Of a stretch of DNA of 64,000 nucleotides, positions 1-8,533 are shown in pieces. This DNA comes from Ravibacter sp037191015. GTDB taxonomy: Bacteria > Bacteroidota > Bacteroidia > Cytophagales > Spirosomataceae. The notes under the pieces are model-generated. The model was given only the letters and a program-made list of their open reading frames with translations, was not told where the DNA came from and ran no database searches. A program made the translations under genes and the position numbers. The stretch is from assembly GCA_037191015.1 (NCBI GenBank), contig JBBCKD010000032.1, forward strand, positions 1 to 64,000. The letters are read 5' to 3'. The first letter of the stretch is position 1, and each line of letters starts with the position of its first letter.

Positions 1-924
1 CACGGCGTTGTTGCCCGGATCGTCCTCATACAGGAAAGACCCGAATGTCAGCTTGTTCAAATCAATAGTACTATTGCCGAACTTCTTCCCGGTTACGGTA
101 AAGCTTGCCACCGTCAGCGTATCATTAAGAAGGTTAAACTCCCCGGGGTTGAGGATAGTCACCTCCCCGCCCGTGATGTTATTGGTCAGCCGCCGCAGGG
201 TAAAAGTCGGACTGCCTGTAGCATCCGAATCAATATACAGCTTTCCGGCTATGATCGTTTTCCCATCTGTAGAGCCGATCACAGTAACACCGCCTACTTT
301 ATTTGTATAGCTGAAATCGCCTGTCACCGCTGTAGATGCTATCGCAGTACTGGTAAACAGGTTGGTAGTCCCGCCCACCGTACGCTCGATGGTAAGGTCA
401 CCGTTGACCACCGACCGGAAGGTACCTGAAAAGTTGAGTCCCCCCGATCCTGCCATAGTGATCTTCACATTGCCGTTGTAGGTATTCGGGCCGGTAGCGT
501 CTGCTTCATTCAGTACAGCGCTGCCTGTGGCTGTAAAATCGAGCCCGGTTGCAAAAACCGAATTGCGGAGATGGGAGGTTCCCCCATTTGTTTCGATGAG
601 GGCGGGCCCGGTTGCGCTGTTGTTGACTGTCGCCTCCGTTAGGTTGACAACGCCCAGGGAGGTTAATTTATGCCCATTTACATCGAGCTGACTACCGGCA
701 TTCATGGTAAAGCTACCGACTTCCACCGGCCCGGAAAGTTTTGGCCAATTGGGAGCGCCCGCCGAAACGGATACACTGTTCACAGATGTCGGAATCCCGT
801 TAGGATTCCAGTTTTCGGGCAATCCCCATTCGTCGGTAGTGCCGATCCAGTTCTTGGCCTGAGCGTACAGTGTCCCTGTAAAAGGCAGGAGCAGGGCTGT
901 CAGGTAAAGGAGACGTGTTATCAT
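1..924 (-). CDS. Secreted adhesin/beta-helix-like surface protein, 3' end outside window
   Basis: An open frame runs from an ATG at 924 to the left edge without a stop, so only the first 308 codons are present. The protein begins with a clear signal peptide (MITRLLYLTALLLPF, cleavage near L-Y-A-Q-A). A W-x-G-rich mature start follows (KNWIGTTDEWGLPENWNP), of the kind that opens many Bacteroidota surface proteins whose body is built from G/T/N/S-rich beta strands. The rest reads as short repeating strands rich in T, S, G, N and V, consistent with a beta-helix or autotransporter-like passenger. Such proteins often end in a type IX secretion sorting domain, but that end is not in view. It is divergent from the sensor kinase gene. 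The secretion call is strong; the precise role is unknown. Confidence 0.75.
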   Translation of the reverse strand, partial: MITRLLYLTALLLPFTGTLYAQAKNWIGTTDEWGLPENWNPNGIPTSVNSVSVSAGAPNWPKLSGPVEVGSFTMNAGSQLDVNGHKLTSLGVVNLTEATVNNSATGPALIETNGGTSHLRNSVFATGLDFTATGSAVLNEADATGPNTYNGNVKITMAGSGGLNFSGTFRSVVNGDLTIERTVGGTTNLFTSTAIASTAVTGDFSYTNKVGGVTVIGSTDGKTIIAGKLYIDSDATGSPTFTLRRLTNNITGGEVTILNPGEFNLLNDTLTVASFTVTGKKFGNSTIDLNKLTFGSFLYEDDPGNNAV

Positions 925-1095
925 AGCTGAAAGGATTTAAGGCATAGAATTTCAGTACAGAGAAGAAAACCACTCTCTTCTTTGTACAAATTTCTCCAAC
1001 CCCGACGTACTGGAAAATACTTAATTTGTAGTACCCGCTCTTGCCAATCGTCAAACAACGACCCGCCCTTTTCAAAAGCGAAGAAAAAATTTCGG

Positions 1096-1103
1096 TAACT
1101 TTG
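1096..1103 (+). promoter_or_regulatory. Candidate -7 promoter box (TAACTTTG) for the sensor kinase gene
   Basis: TAACTTTG matches the Bacteroidota -7 consensus TANNTTTG. It lies 13 nt before the ATG of the kinase gene. No clean TTTG -33 box is seen at 19-21 nt upstream, only a T-rich stretch. The same octamer precedes the response regulator gene. So close to the start codon it would give a very short leader. Confidence 0.4.
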
Positions 1104-1116
1104 GGAAACCCTGAAA

Positions 1117-3078
1117 ATGAGATACCTGTCATTCATTTTGCTTTGGCTCCCCTTCTCCGCCTTTTCGCAAACCGGAAAGATAGACAGCATCTTAACCACG
1201 ATCAGGCACGCTGCAAACGAAAATGACAAGCTCGAACGCATCCTGGTGCTCTGCGACGAGTACAAGAGTATTAACAGAGACACGCTGGACAAATATGCCT
1301 ACCTGGTGAGGGACATGGCCGGTAGGATCGGGAATAACAGGGACCAGGCGGGCGCCGCCCTTGCCATGTCGTATATGTACTGGCGCTGGGGATGGATTGA
1401 CAGCTCGCTGGTAGCGATCGATGACGGGCTGCAATTGATCTCGGTATCAGAAACCGGGGACCGGGAGCTGTATTTCAGGCTGAAACGTCAGAAAGCGATG
1501 TGCCTGGGCGGGGCAGATCGCCTCCAGGACGCGCTGACCATACTTTACGGGCTCGTTGAAGAAGCAGAAAACTACAACGATACCGTAGCGTTTAGCTCCA
1601 ACCTGAATACACTCGGCTCGATAGCCCTGGCCAGGGGGAAACCTTCAGAAGCCGTCGAATGGCTGTATAAGGCATCGCATTCGATATCTGCACATCCGAA
1701 ATACGACCTGGTAAGATCTACGATATACCTTAATTTCGCCGATGCCTACAAACAGTTGGACAAGCCGGATTCTGCCCGATACTATATCAACGAGGGGGTC
1801 CGCCTGTGCTACATGATCCAAAACCTCGACAACCTGGCGATAGGGCTCCAGCGAAGGGCCGGCATCATGATGTACCTGGGGAAGCTGAAAGAAGCAGAAG
1901 CTTCTCTCCTTGAGATGCTGGAAACCCGCCAGAAAATGGGGGACCCGACCATGTGGGTAAGTGATAACCTGAGCCTGGCCGACTTTTATATCGAGACCGG
2001 GCAGATCGATAAAGCCATCGCCTTCTGCAAAGGACTCCTGGGCGAGGGTAAAAGCACGGATATCAGCTGGCCGTCCGGCAAGGTTATTGCCAGCAATATC
2101 AAGATCCGCCTCGCTTACTATGAAATCCTGGCCAGGTGCTACAAAATAAAAGGCGAGCAGAAATCTTATGTCGAGTTTCTGGAGAAAATAGTAGCAGCCA
2201 AAGACTCCTTCTACGAAGCCAATTCGGCAGAAGCCATTGCCGGGCTTCAGACCCGCTATGACGTACAGAAAAAAGAAAACACGATCATCCAGCAACAGTA
2301 CGAGCTTCTGAAAAAGGACTATTTCCTTTATGGGTCGCTGGCTTTGCTCGGGCTGGCCTCGGTAGCCGGATGGTTCATTTTCTCGGGGTTCAGGAAACGG
2401 CAAAAATTAAAAACCGCCCTTATCCTCCAGCAGGAAAAGGAATCTGCCGCCAAAGCAATAGCCCGGGCAGAAGAATCGGAACGCCGGCGTATTGCGGCCG
2501 ACCTACATGATAACCTGGGGGCATACGCCGCTTCTATTGTTTCCAACCTGGAATTTATCGACAAGGATTCTGCAACCGTCGAAAATAAAAATGCACTCGG
2601 GGAGCTCAGGCATAATTCGATGGCGATTGTTTCGCAGCTGAGCGACACCATCTGGATCCTTAATAAAAAATCCCTGTCGCTTACCGCCCTCAGCGACCGC
2701 GTCAAAGTATTTTTTCACCGTTTGGAAAGGAGTTTCCCGCATATCACATTCGCAGTGAGCGAAACTATCGGGGAAGACGTCATCATCCCGCCCTTCCAGG
2801 CCTTCCACCTGTACCAGATCATCAGGGAAGCAAGCATCAACGCTGTGAGGCATAGCCATTGCACCTCGCTGACCGTCCTGGTAGAAAGCTCCGGCGACTG
2901 GAAAATTTATATAGACGACAACGGCACCGGCATGATCGCGGGAGAAAATGCAACCGGGTACGGCGGAAACGGGATTGCCAATATGAAAGCCAGGGCTGCA
3001 GAAGCCGGGTGGACGATCAGCTGGCATTCGAAAGCCGGCGAAGGTACCAGGGTAGAACTGACGGCTACTTCAAATTAA
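1117..3078 (+). CDS. TPR-containing NarL-type sensor histidine kinase
   Basis: The protein has 653 residues. An N-terminal signal peptide (MRYLSFILLWLPFSAFSQ) is followed by about 370 residues of helical tetratricopeptide-like repeats that should lie in the periplasm, and one membrane helix at about residues 402-425 (YGSLALLGLASVAGWFIF). A short coiled linker leads to a HisKA_3 dimerisation domain with the phospho-acceptor His at about 464 in ERRRIAADLHDNLGAY. The ATPase domain closes with the G-box GYGGNGIANMKARA near 614. This is the common Bacteroidota architecture of an exported TPR sensor coupled to a NarL/LuxR regulator. The response regulator follows about 60 nt downstream and is the obvious partner. 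The ligand is unknown. Confidence 0.93.
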   Translation: MRYLSFILLWLPFSAFSQTGKIDSILTTIRHAANENDKLERILVLCDEYKSINRDTLDKYAYLVRDMAGRIGNNRDQAGAALAMSYMYWRWGWIDSSLVAIDDGLQLISVSETGDRELYFRLKRQKAMCLGGADRLQDALTILYGLVEEAENYNDTVAFSSNLNTLGSIALARGKPSEAVEWLYKASHSISAHPKYDLVRSTIYLNFADAYKQLDKPDSARYYINEGVRLCYMIQNLDNLAIGLQRRAGIMMYLGKLKEAEASLLEMLETRQKMGDPTMWVSDNLSLADFYIETGQIDKAIAFCKGLLGEGKSTDISWPSGKVIASNIKIRLAYYEILARCYKIKGEQKSYVEFLEKIVAAKDSFYEANSAEAIAGLQTRYDVQKKENTIIQQQYELLKKDYFLYGSLALLGLASVAGWFIFSGFRKRQKLKTALILQQEKESAAKAIARAEESERRRIAADLHDNLGAYAASIVSNLEFIDKDSATVENKNALGELRHNSMAIVSQLSDTIWILNKKSLSLTALSDRVKVFFHRLERSFPHITFAVSETIGEDVIIPPFQAFHLYQIIREASINAVRHSHCTSLTVLVESSGDWKIYIDDNGTGMIAGENATGYGGNGIANMKARAAEAGWTISWHSKAGEGTRVELTATSN

Positions 3079-3104
3079 GTATGTGAATTCAGCTATTGCC
3101 CGGC

Positions 3105-3112
3105 TAACTTTG
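3105..3112 (+). promoter_or_regulatory. Candidate -7 promoter box (TAACTTTG) for the response regulator gene
   Basis: A perfect match to TANNTTTG lies in the gap between the kinase stop and the regulator ATG at 3137. It suggests the regulator can be transcribed separately from the kinase. No TTTG -33 element is evident. Confidence 0.4.
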
Positions 3113-3136
3113 AATTTATATCAATCATCCTGCGTC

Positions 3137-3811
3137 ATGTCTTATACAATAGCATTTGTCGACGACAAGCGAATTAACCGTAACGATTTCGAACGGAAAA
3201 TCCATATGGCGGAAGGATTGAGCCTGGTGTTTTCCGCGGGAAGCGGCCATGAATGTATGGAAATACTGAAAGGCATGGCTCCCGAAAAGCTGCCGCAGGT
3301 AATCTTCATGGATCTTGAGATGCCGGAAATGGACGGAATAGAAACCATAAGCCTGGCGAAAACGCTCAATCCCGAAATATTTTTCCTGGCGCTTACCGTT
3401 TTCGACGACGACGACAGGATCTTCGAGGCTATTACCGCCGGGGCATCGGGTTATCTCCTGAAGCATGAACCTGCCTATGTGCTGAAAGAGGCGGTAATTA
3501 ACGTGCTGGAATACGGGGGAGCCCCTATGAGCCCTTCCATTGCCAGGAAGACGCTTCAACTGCTGAGCAAAATAACACCGCCGGAAACGGAAGCGCAATC
3601 AGCCGTTATACCCGGCCATATTACAGAAAGGGAAAAAGAAATTTTAAGCCACCTGGTGAAAGGCTGGGATGCAAAAAAAATAGCTGTACACCTGGATGTC
3701 AGCACCCTGACGGTGAGAACCCATATTGCGAGGATATACCAAAAGCTGCATATCAATTCCCGGGCACAGGCCATAAGCCTGGCTTACCGCAACAAATGGT
3801 TCGACCGGTAA
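3137..3811 (+). CDS. LuxR/NarL-family response regulator
   Basis: This is a two-domain cytoplasmic regulator of 224 residues from the preferred ATG. An in-frame ATG 54 nt upstream would add a non-conserved tail and would include the candidate promoter box, so the start was placed directly before SYTIAFVDDKRINRNDF. The receiver domain carries the acidic pair VDD near residue 7-9 and the phospho-acceptor Asp at about 59 in VIFMDLEMPEMDG. The effector half (about 161-224) is a LuxR-type helix-turn-helix with the signature ITEREKEILSHLVKG and TVRTHIARIYQKL. It sits directly behind the TPR histidine kinase, its probable phosphodonor. Target genes cannot be told from the sequence. The divergent surface protein gene is one candidate by position only. 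Confidence 0.94.
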   Translation: MSYTIAFVDDKRINRNDFERKIHMAEGLSLVFSAGSGHECMEILKGMAPEKLPQVIFMDLEMPEMDGIETISLAKTLNPEIFFLALTVFDDDDRIFEAITAGASGYLLKHEPAYVLKEAVINVLEYGGAPMSPSIARKTLQLLSKITPPETEAQSAVIPGHITEREKEILSHLVKGWDAKKIAVHLDVSTLTVRTHIARIYQKLHINSRAQAISLAYRNKWFDR

Positions 3812-3826
3812 CGATGCGCCACTCCT

Positions 3827-4957
3827 CTAAATTTCCTCCATAACCCGGTCCATCACCCGGTCCCAGGCCTCCATTCCCCTGGAAATATCATATTCAGCCA
3901 TCCGCTGCCTGGATATGGCCGGATCGCAGGCGATCTCTCCGCTCATTACTCTTTTCATTTCCCGCGCCATCTGCTTCGGGCTGATATCTTCCGTAACGCT
4001 GCCCATCCCGTCGATCATCAATTCAGATACACCTCCGGAAGGGAATGAGACAATGGGCTTGCCCAATGCGGCAGCTTCGATCATCACCAGCGGGAAGGGG
4101 TCCTGCCTGGACGTGAGGATAAATCCGTCGGCTGCATGGAGGTACTGATCGTATTTTTCTTTCTGCTTACCGGCCAGGTGAATTTTGGTCCGCGAGCCTG
4201 AGGAGGCAATACGGTTTTCGACCCAGCTGATATAGCCGTCGCGGGCTCCGCCGCCGCCCACCCAGATCAGGTGGGTGTTTTCATCGTCCAGGAGCCCGGC
4301 TATTTCGGGAAAAAAGTCGAACCCTTTTCTTTCTGACGGGACCCCTGACATGATCCAGGCAAACTGCCCGGGCGCTATTCCGAATTTCTTTCTTATGGCA
4401 GCTACATCGCCGTCGTCTTTCGGCCTCACCCTATCTTCTATGAACGAATACACGAGCGATACGTTGCCTGCCCCTGCCTGCCTGATGCCCAGGCACGTAG
4501 CCTCCGAGCACCCGATGATATGATGCGCTTTCCGGATGATCAGGTCGAACTCATCCTCGTTTACATATACATAGGAAAGCGGCATTTCGTGAAAATGCAC
4601 CATGAAAGGGACATTCAGCGATACGGCGGTGGAAGCCGCCTGGGGTAGAACGATCGTATTGAGGTACCATATATCCGCCCCGAAATCCTTCTGAATGTTC
4701 TTCAGAGCCGTAATGATGGGATGCCGGCCGAGATGATAGTTAATCCTGTCTAATATGGTAAAATTCCCGGGCACCTTGTATACCCGCACGTAGTCAGGAA
4801 GATCGTTGAGAAGCTCTCCCTGCGCATAGCTCGCTACCGCTACTTCATACCTGGATTTGTCCAGGCGCAGAATAATATTCAGAAGCATCATTTCCGAGCC
4901 GGTTCTTGATGCAAGTGGTGTAATAAAAAGAATCCTTCTTTTTTTAGTTTTCTCCAT
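3827..4957 (-). CDS. Family 4 glycosyltransferase (GT-B fold)
   Basis: The protein has 376 residues and the GT-B organisation. The N-terminal half starts with RRILFITPLASRTGSEMMLL, the glycine-rich acceptor-side loop. The C-terminal half holds a donor site with GVPSERKGFDFFPEIAGLL and an E-x7-E-type element, MIEAAALGKPIVSFPSGG, around residues 285-310. Such enzymes transfer sugars from nucleotide-sugar donors to surface polysaccharide or lipid acceptors at the cytoplasmic face of the membrane. The gene overlaps the upstream glycosyltransferase by 14 nt and must be co-transcribed with it. No other polysaccharide genes flank the pair, so the product glycan is unknown. Donor and acceptor cannot be assigned. 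Confidence 0.9.
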   Translation of the reverse strand: MEKTKKRRILFITPLASRTGSEMMLLNIILRLDKSRYEVAVASYAQGELLNDLPDYVRVYKVPGNFTILDRINYHLGRHPIITALKNIQKDFGADIWYLNTIVLPQAASTAVSLNVPFMVHFHEMPLSYVYVNEDEFDLIIRKAHHIIGCSEATCLGIRQAGAGNVSLVYSFIEDRVRPKDDGDVAAIRKKFGIAPGQFAWIMSGVPSERKGFDFFPEIAGLLDDENTHLIWVGGGGARDGYISWVENRIASSGSRTKIHLAGKQKEKYDQYLHAADGFILTSRQDPFPLVMIEAAALGKPIVSFPSGGVSELMIDGMGSVTEDISPKQMAREMKRVMSGEIACDPAISRQRMAEYDISRGMEAWDRVMDRVMEEI

Positions 4958-5957
4958 CGGCGTATAGTTTATCGATATTTTCTTCAGGCCGGATTTTAAA
5001 AAAGTGTTTCTTATAATTCATGGTTTTCCAGAAATAGCTCAAAAGAACTCCGACTTTCCTGGTGAAAATGTGCTGGGTGTCGAACCCTCTTTTTACCTTA
5101 TCAGGCTCCTTCATATTTGCGACCCATCTCCACACATACACCACAGGGATCATAACCAGGTAGTGGATAAGCATCAGGAGATAATAGGGTACGCCGTATT
5201 GCTTCCTGAGCCAGACCATATTCGAGACCTGCATCTGGACGCTGAAACGGTTAATCCAGGAAATCCGCGAGCGCCGGTAAGGATTGCCGTTTTCCAGGTG
5301 CAGGAAAATACAATCCTTAAAAAGGGACAATTTCCCGGTTCTCCCAAGCCTCCACGACCATTCGACGTCTTCTCCATACATAAAAAGGCATTCCTCGAAA
5401 CCGCCTGTAGCTTCGAAGCCTGTCCTCCTGATCATCATGAATGCCCCGACCAGCCAGTCCCGCTGCTCGGGGTCGTCGTATTGTGGTTCAGGCAAAAAAC
5501 GTTCCAGGAGGCCTGCAAAGAATTTACCGGGCGGTATGATGAAAAACGATTTCCTGAAGTCGTTAAAGCTCTGATAAAACGGCATGGGCTGCATATCGCC
5601 GTCATACTGGAGAGCTGCACAGGCTACGAGCTCCCTGTCTGTTTCCATCCTTTTTACACACCTGCCTATTACGTTATCTACCAGGAGCGTATCAGCATTC
5701 AACAACAAAAAGTAACGCCCGGCGGCGGCCTTCATTCCCGCGTTGTTGGCTCTTCCGAAACCGGCATTATACGACATCTCTATCCATTTTACTTCAGGAT
5801 ATTCCGTCAATACGCGGCGTTTCCCCTCGGCATCCTCTTCATTATTCACTACAATTACTTCAAATGAGACTCCCTCTGTATATTTATAAACTGTCTGCAA
5901 GGCATTTATAATGAGTCCGGATGTTCTGTAGTTGACAATGATAATCGATACCTCCAT
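4944..5957 (-). CDS. Family 2 glycosyltransferase (rhamnosyltransferase-like)
   Basis: The protein has 337 residues. It opens with EVSIIIVNYRTSGLIINAL, typical of GT2 enzymes of the WbbL/rhamnosyltransferase type. A metal-binding NAD/DxD-like element follows (FLLLNADTLLVDN, about residues 83-96), then WLVGAFMMIRRTGFEATGGF and FMYGEDVEWSWRLGR, where the ED pair is the expected catalytic region. A hydrophobic helix near residues 255-280 (YYLLMLIHYLVMIPVVYVW) probably anchors it at the membrane. It leads a two-gene operon with the family 4 glycosyltransferase. The pair probably adds successive sugars to one surface glycan. The sugar specificity is inferred only from general family resemblance. 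Confidence 0.9.
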   Translation of the reverse strand: MEVSIIIVNYRTSGLIINALQTVYKYTEGVSFEVIVVNNEEDAEGKRRVLTEYPEVKWIEMSYNAGFGRANNAGMKAAAGRYFLLLNADTLLVDNVIGRCVKRMETDRELVACAALQYDGDMQPMPFYQSFNDFRKSFFIIPPGKFFAGLLERFLPEPQYDDPEQRDWLVGAFMMIRRTGFEATGGFEECLFMYGEDVEWSWRLGRTGKLSLFKDCIFLHLENGNPYRRSRISWINRFSVQMQVSNMVWLRKQYGVPYYLLMLIHYLVMIPVVYVWRWVANMKEPDKVKRGFDTQHIFTRKVGVLLSYFWKTMNYKKHFFKIRPEENIDKLYADGEN

Positions 5958-6397
5958 TCTGAAAGCGGGCTTTTTTACCTCAAACTTACATTAATAAAAC
6001 CAGCTAACCGACTCTGTAATGATCGTCCGGAAGCAAAACTGGTTGGCATGCCTGATTGTAAAAAATACAACAAGCCTCCTCTATTCAGCATTATTAGCTG
6101 AATATCAACACCTTACTAATTTCCAAATTTTCAGTGAAAGGAAGCGTACGATCGAACTTTCTCAGGCTTCTCCCATATGAATTATTATCCGGCGTTTCGA
6201 ACCGCTGCTCTAGATGGCGGTTGACGGTGGAATCTTTATCTTCCGGATACCCGCAAGAAAAGATATTGGTGGTATCAGGAGATTTTTGGGGAAGAAGATG
6301 CCCAAAAGGCAATACGGCAAGTCATATCCGGAACAAGAGAGACTTCGCGGACAGTACTCCCCCGGATAAGACCCGGATACTTAGGTCCCAGGTCCCG
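5958..6397. other. Intergenic region with short broken frames, nothing recognised
   Basis: About 440 bases separate the start of the GT2 gene from the stop of the metallophosphoesterase gene. The right half has protein-like but start-less frames on the plus strand, for example a stretch reading RKKRYWWYQEIFGEEDAQKA around 6260-6320 that runs into the antisense of the phosphoesterase gene. No frame has a start, a plausible length and a recognised family at once. It may hold a decayed gene or only the GT2 promoter and a 3' tail. Confidence 0.4.
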
Positions 6398-7471
6398 TCA
6401 ATCCAGCTCGAACTCAAACTCATCATACGATTCAGTCCTCCAGGCCAGGTGTCGCGTAGACGGGGATATGGCAAACAAAGGAGAAAAAGTTCTGACCTTC
6501 ACTTTTTTGCCGCCCGGGAGAAATTCCAGCATGCGCAGCCATCCGTCACCACCGTTGCCGTGCCAGCCTCCGCCCAGCGCCTGCGCATTGAAAACCATCT
6601 GGTTTACCTTTTTGCCGGCGGCATTCTTATCACTCCGAAACCCGATATGGCCAAGAACGTCGTCAGGCGCACCTATATGACCCGAGAAAACCATCCGGAT
6701 ATTGGAAGAAGGTTGAACCAGTTTTTGCCAGACAGCCAACCCGTAATTCCGGTCTGTGAGCGGGTATCCCTCCTTTTCGATGTGCTCGCTCTTCGAGTTG
6801 AGGTACGAATGCGTGAGCAGTATTACAAAGTGATCTTTGTATTTTTCCTGGCTCACTGTTTTTCCGGCCCACTCCAGCACGGCATCGCGCGGGGCAAATT
6901 CAAGCACCATAAAAAGCAGCTTCTGGCCGTGAGGAGACGTGAGCTCGTAAGTTGCATTGGTAAGCGAAGGATTTCCGTCGCCGTCAAAGCCCGCATCTCT
7001 GAGTAGCGCCTGGCTCCGGAAATTTTTATCGGGCGGAAAATACTGGTCGTAATAGGTTTGCCGGTTTTCGGCACTTTTAAACCCGAAATCGTGGTTGCCG
7101 GTTCCACAGATATAGGGAACCCTGCCGTCAAGCCGTTCGAAAGCCCTAGCCACCGATTCCCATTGCGATTTGCTGGGCTGGTCGCCATTTATCCGGTTTG
7201 GATTGGGCATCTGGTTCTGCTCTACCAGGTCGCCGGTACAAAGCACCATCTGGATATTGAGCTTGTCGATATTTTCGGCTGTCCAGGCAGTCATCAACTC
7301 GAACACCGGCTGGTTCCGGGCAAATTTTCCGTATGTCTGCGGATCCGGCATCAAGACCATCGTCCAGGCATCGGGAGATGACAGCTGAGGCGGAACGTAC
7401 GACGGCTGAGCAGCCAGACGGACTATGGTAAAGCAAAACAGGACCGGGTAGAATAGCAACAATTTTCTCAT
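6398..7471 (-). CDS. Secreted calcineurin-like metallophosphoesterase
   Basis: The protein has 357 residues from the ATG at 7471; a TTG five codons upstream adds nothing useful. A signal peptide (MRKLLLFYPVLFCFTIVRL, ending L-A-A-Q) directs export. The metallophosphatase motifs follow in order: MPDPQTYG, LCTGDLVEQN, GTGNHDFG, LLTHSYLN and FSGHIG. These supply the Asp, His and Asn ligands of a two-metal centre. The domain arrangement resembles secreted Bacteroidota phosphoesterases that act on nucleotides, phytate or sugar phosphates. The substrate is not readable from sequence. It is a single gene, convergent with nothing on its 3' side and divergent from the bestrophin-like gene. Confidence 0.9.
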   Translation of the reverse strand: MRKLLLFYPVLFCFTIVRLAAQPSYVPPQLSSPDAWTMVLMPDPQTYGKFARNQPVFELMTAWTAENIDKLNIQMVLCTGDLVEQNQMPNPNRINGDQPSKSQWESVARAFERLDGRVPYICGTGNHDFGFKSAENRQTYYDQYFPPDKNFRSQALLRDAGFDGDGNPSLTNATYELTSPHGQKLLFMVLEFAPRDAVLEWAGKTVSQEKYKDHFVILLTHSYLNSKSEHIEKEGYPLTDRNYGLAVWQKLVQPSSNIRMVFSGHIGAPDDVLGHIGFRSDKNAAGKKVNQMVFNAQALGGGWHGNGGDGWLRMLEFLPGGKKVKVRTFSPLFAISPSTRHLAWRTESYDEFEFELD

Positions 7472-7606
7472 GTGAGTAAATTTCAATTCAAAGATTCTTC
7501 CTTAAAACAATACGGACATCAACCAGAACAAAAAGATCCGGGCTTTCGATTACTACCGGAAAAAGCCCGGAAAAATTGAAACCTGACAGACTAACCACCC
7601 AATCGC

Positions 7607-8521
7607 ATGATCATCACCAACAACATCCGGTTAAGCCGTATCATACAGGGCACGGGGCGGAATATGATATACTCCATCATCGTATGTGTTTTTGCTTATG
7701 TGCTCAATGAGGTTGTGATCAGAAAACACTTCGATTTCCCGCCGTTCGTCACCTCCCTGATCGGTACGGCCCTGGCTTTCTTCATAGGATTCAACAGCAA
7801 CCAGGCTTACGACCGCTGGTGGGAAGCCAGGAAAATATGGGGCGCTCTGGTCAACGACTCCCGCACCTGGGCGCGCATGATACTTTCCTATACCGTTTCG
7901 CCCGCCGCCGGACAAGGGATAGCCACAGCCCAGATACAGGAGCGCCTCATCCTCAGGCACCTGGCATTTGTGTACGCGCTGAAATCCCATCTCCGGAAAA
8001 GCGACGACAGCACTTTCAGGCAATACCTTACAGAGGAAGAATACCAGCAAATCAGATCCCACACCAATATATACAACGCCATACTTTCCCTTCAGACAGC
8101 CGACATCCAAAAGCTGTATCAGAGCGGGGCCATCGATGGCTTCCGGTTCCTTGAATTCAACAAGGCCATCACCGCGTTCTGTGATGAAATGGGAAAGTCC
8201 GAGCGCATCAGGAACACCGTATTCCCCACTACCTACGTGTACTATTCCAGGATTTTTATCTGGTACCTTATGTTCAGCACCACTGTTACACTGAGCAACA
8301 CATTGGGGTGGTGGGCATTGGTGTTCGGAACGCTGGTCGGGTATATCTTCCTGACCATTCATATGATCGGGCAGGCATTGGTCAACCCCTTCGATCAGAT
8401 CCCGACAGGCATTCCGCTCGACCAGATAACCCGGACCATAGAGATCAACCTGCTGCAAATGAAAGGGGCCGACGATATTCCTCCCCCCACAGAAAGCGTC
8501 AACGGCGAATATTTCATGTAG
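7607..8521 (+). CDS. Bestrophin-like (UPF0187) membrane channel protein
   Basis: The protein has 304 residues and the bestrophin fold signature. An N-terminal amphipathic part and two close membrane helices (about 20-60) include FVTSLIGTALAFFIGFNSNQ. The hallmark AYDRWWEARKIWGALVNDSR and a cytoplasmic helical region follow, and then two further membrane helices around 205-260 (WYLMFSTTVTLSNTLGWW and LVFGTLVGYIFLTIHM). The family-typical QALVNPFDQ follows these. Bacterial members form pentameric, ligand- or calcium-influenced ion channels in the inner membrane. The ion and its physiological role here are unknown. It converges on the DeoR regulator with only 12 nt between stops. Confidence 0.92.
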   Translation: MIITNNIRLSRIIQGTGRNMIYSIIVCVFAYVLNEVVIRKHFDFPPFVTSLIGTALAFFIGFNSNQAYDRWWEARKIWGALVNDSRTWARMILSYTVSPAAGQGIATAQIQERLILRHLAFVYALKSHLRKSDDSTFRQYLTEEEYQQIRSHTNIYNAILSLQTADIQKLYQSGAIDGFRFLEFNKAITAFCDEMGKSERIRNTVFPTTYVYYSRIFIWYLMFSTTVTLSNTLGWWALVFGTLVGYIFLTIHMIGQALVNPFDQIPTGIPLDQITRTIEINLLQMKGADDIPPPTESVNGEYFM

Positions 8522-8533
8522 ACAGTATAAATC

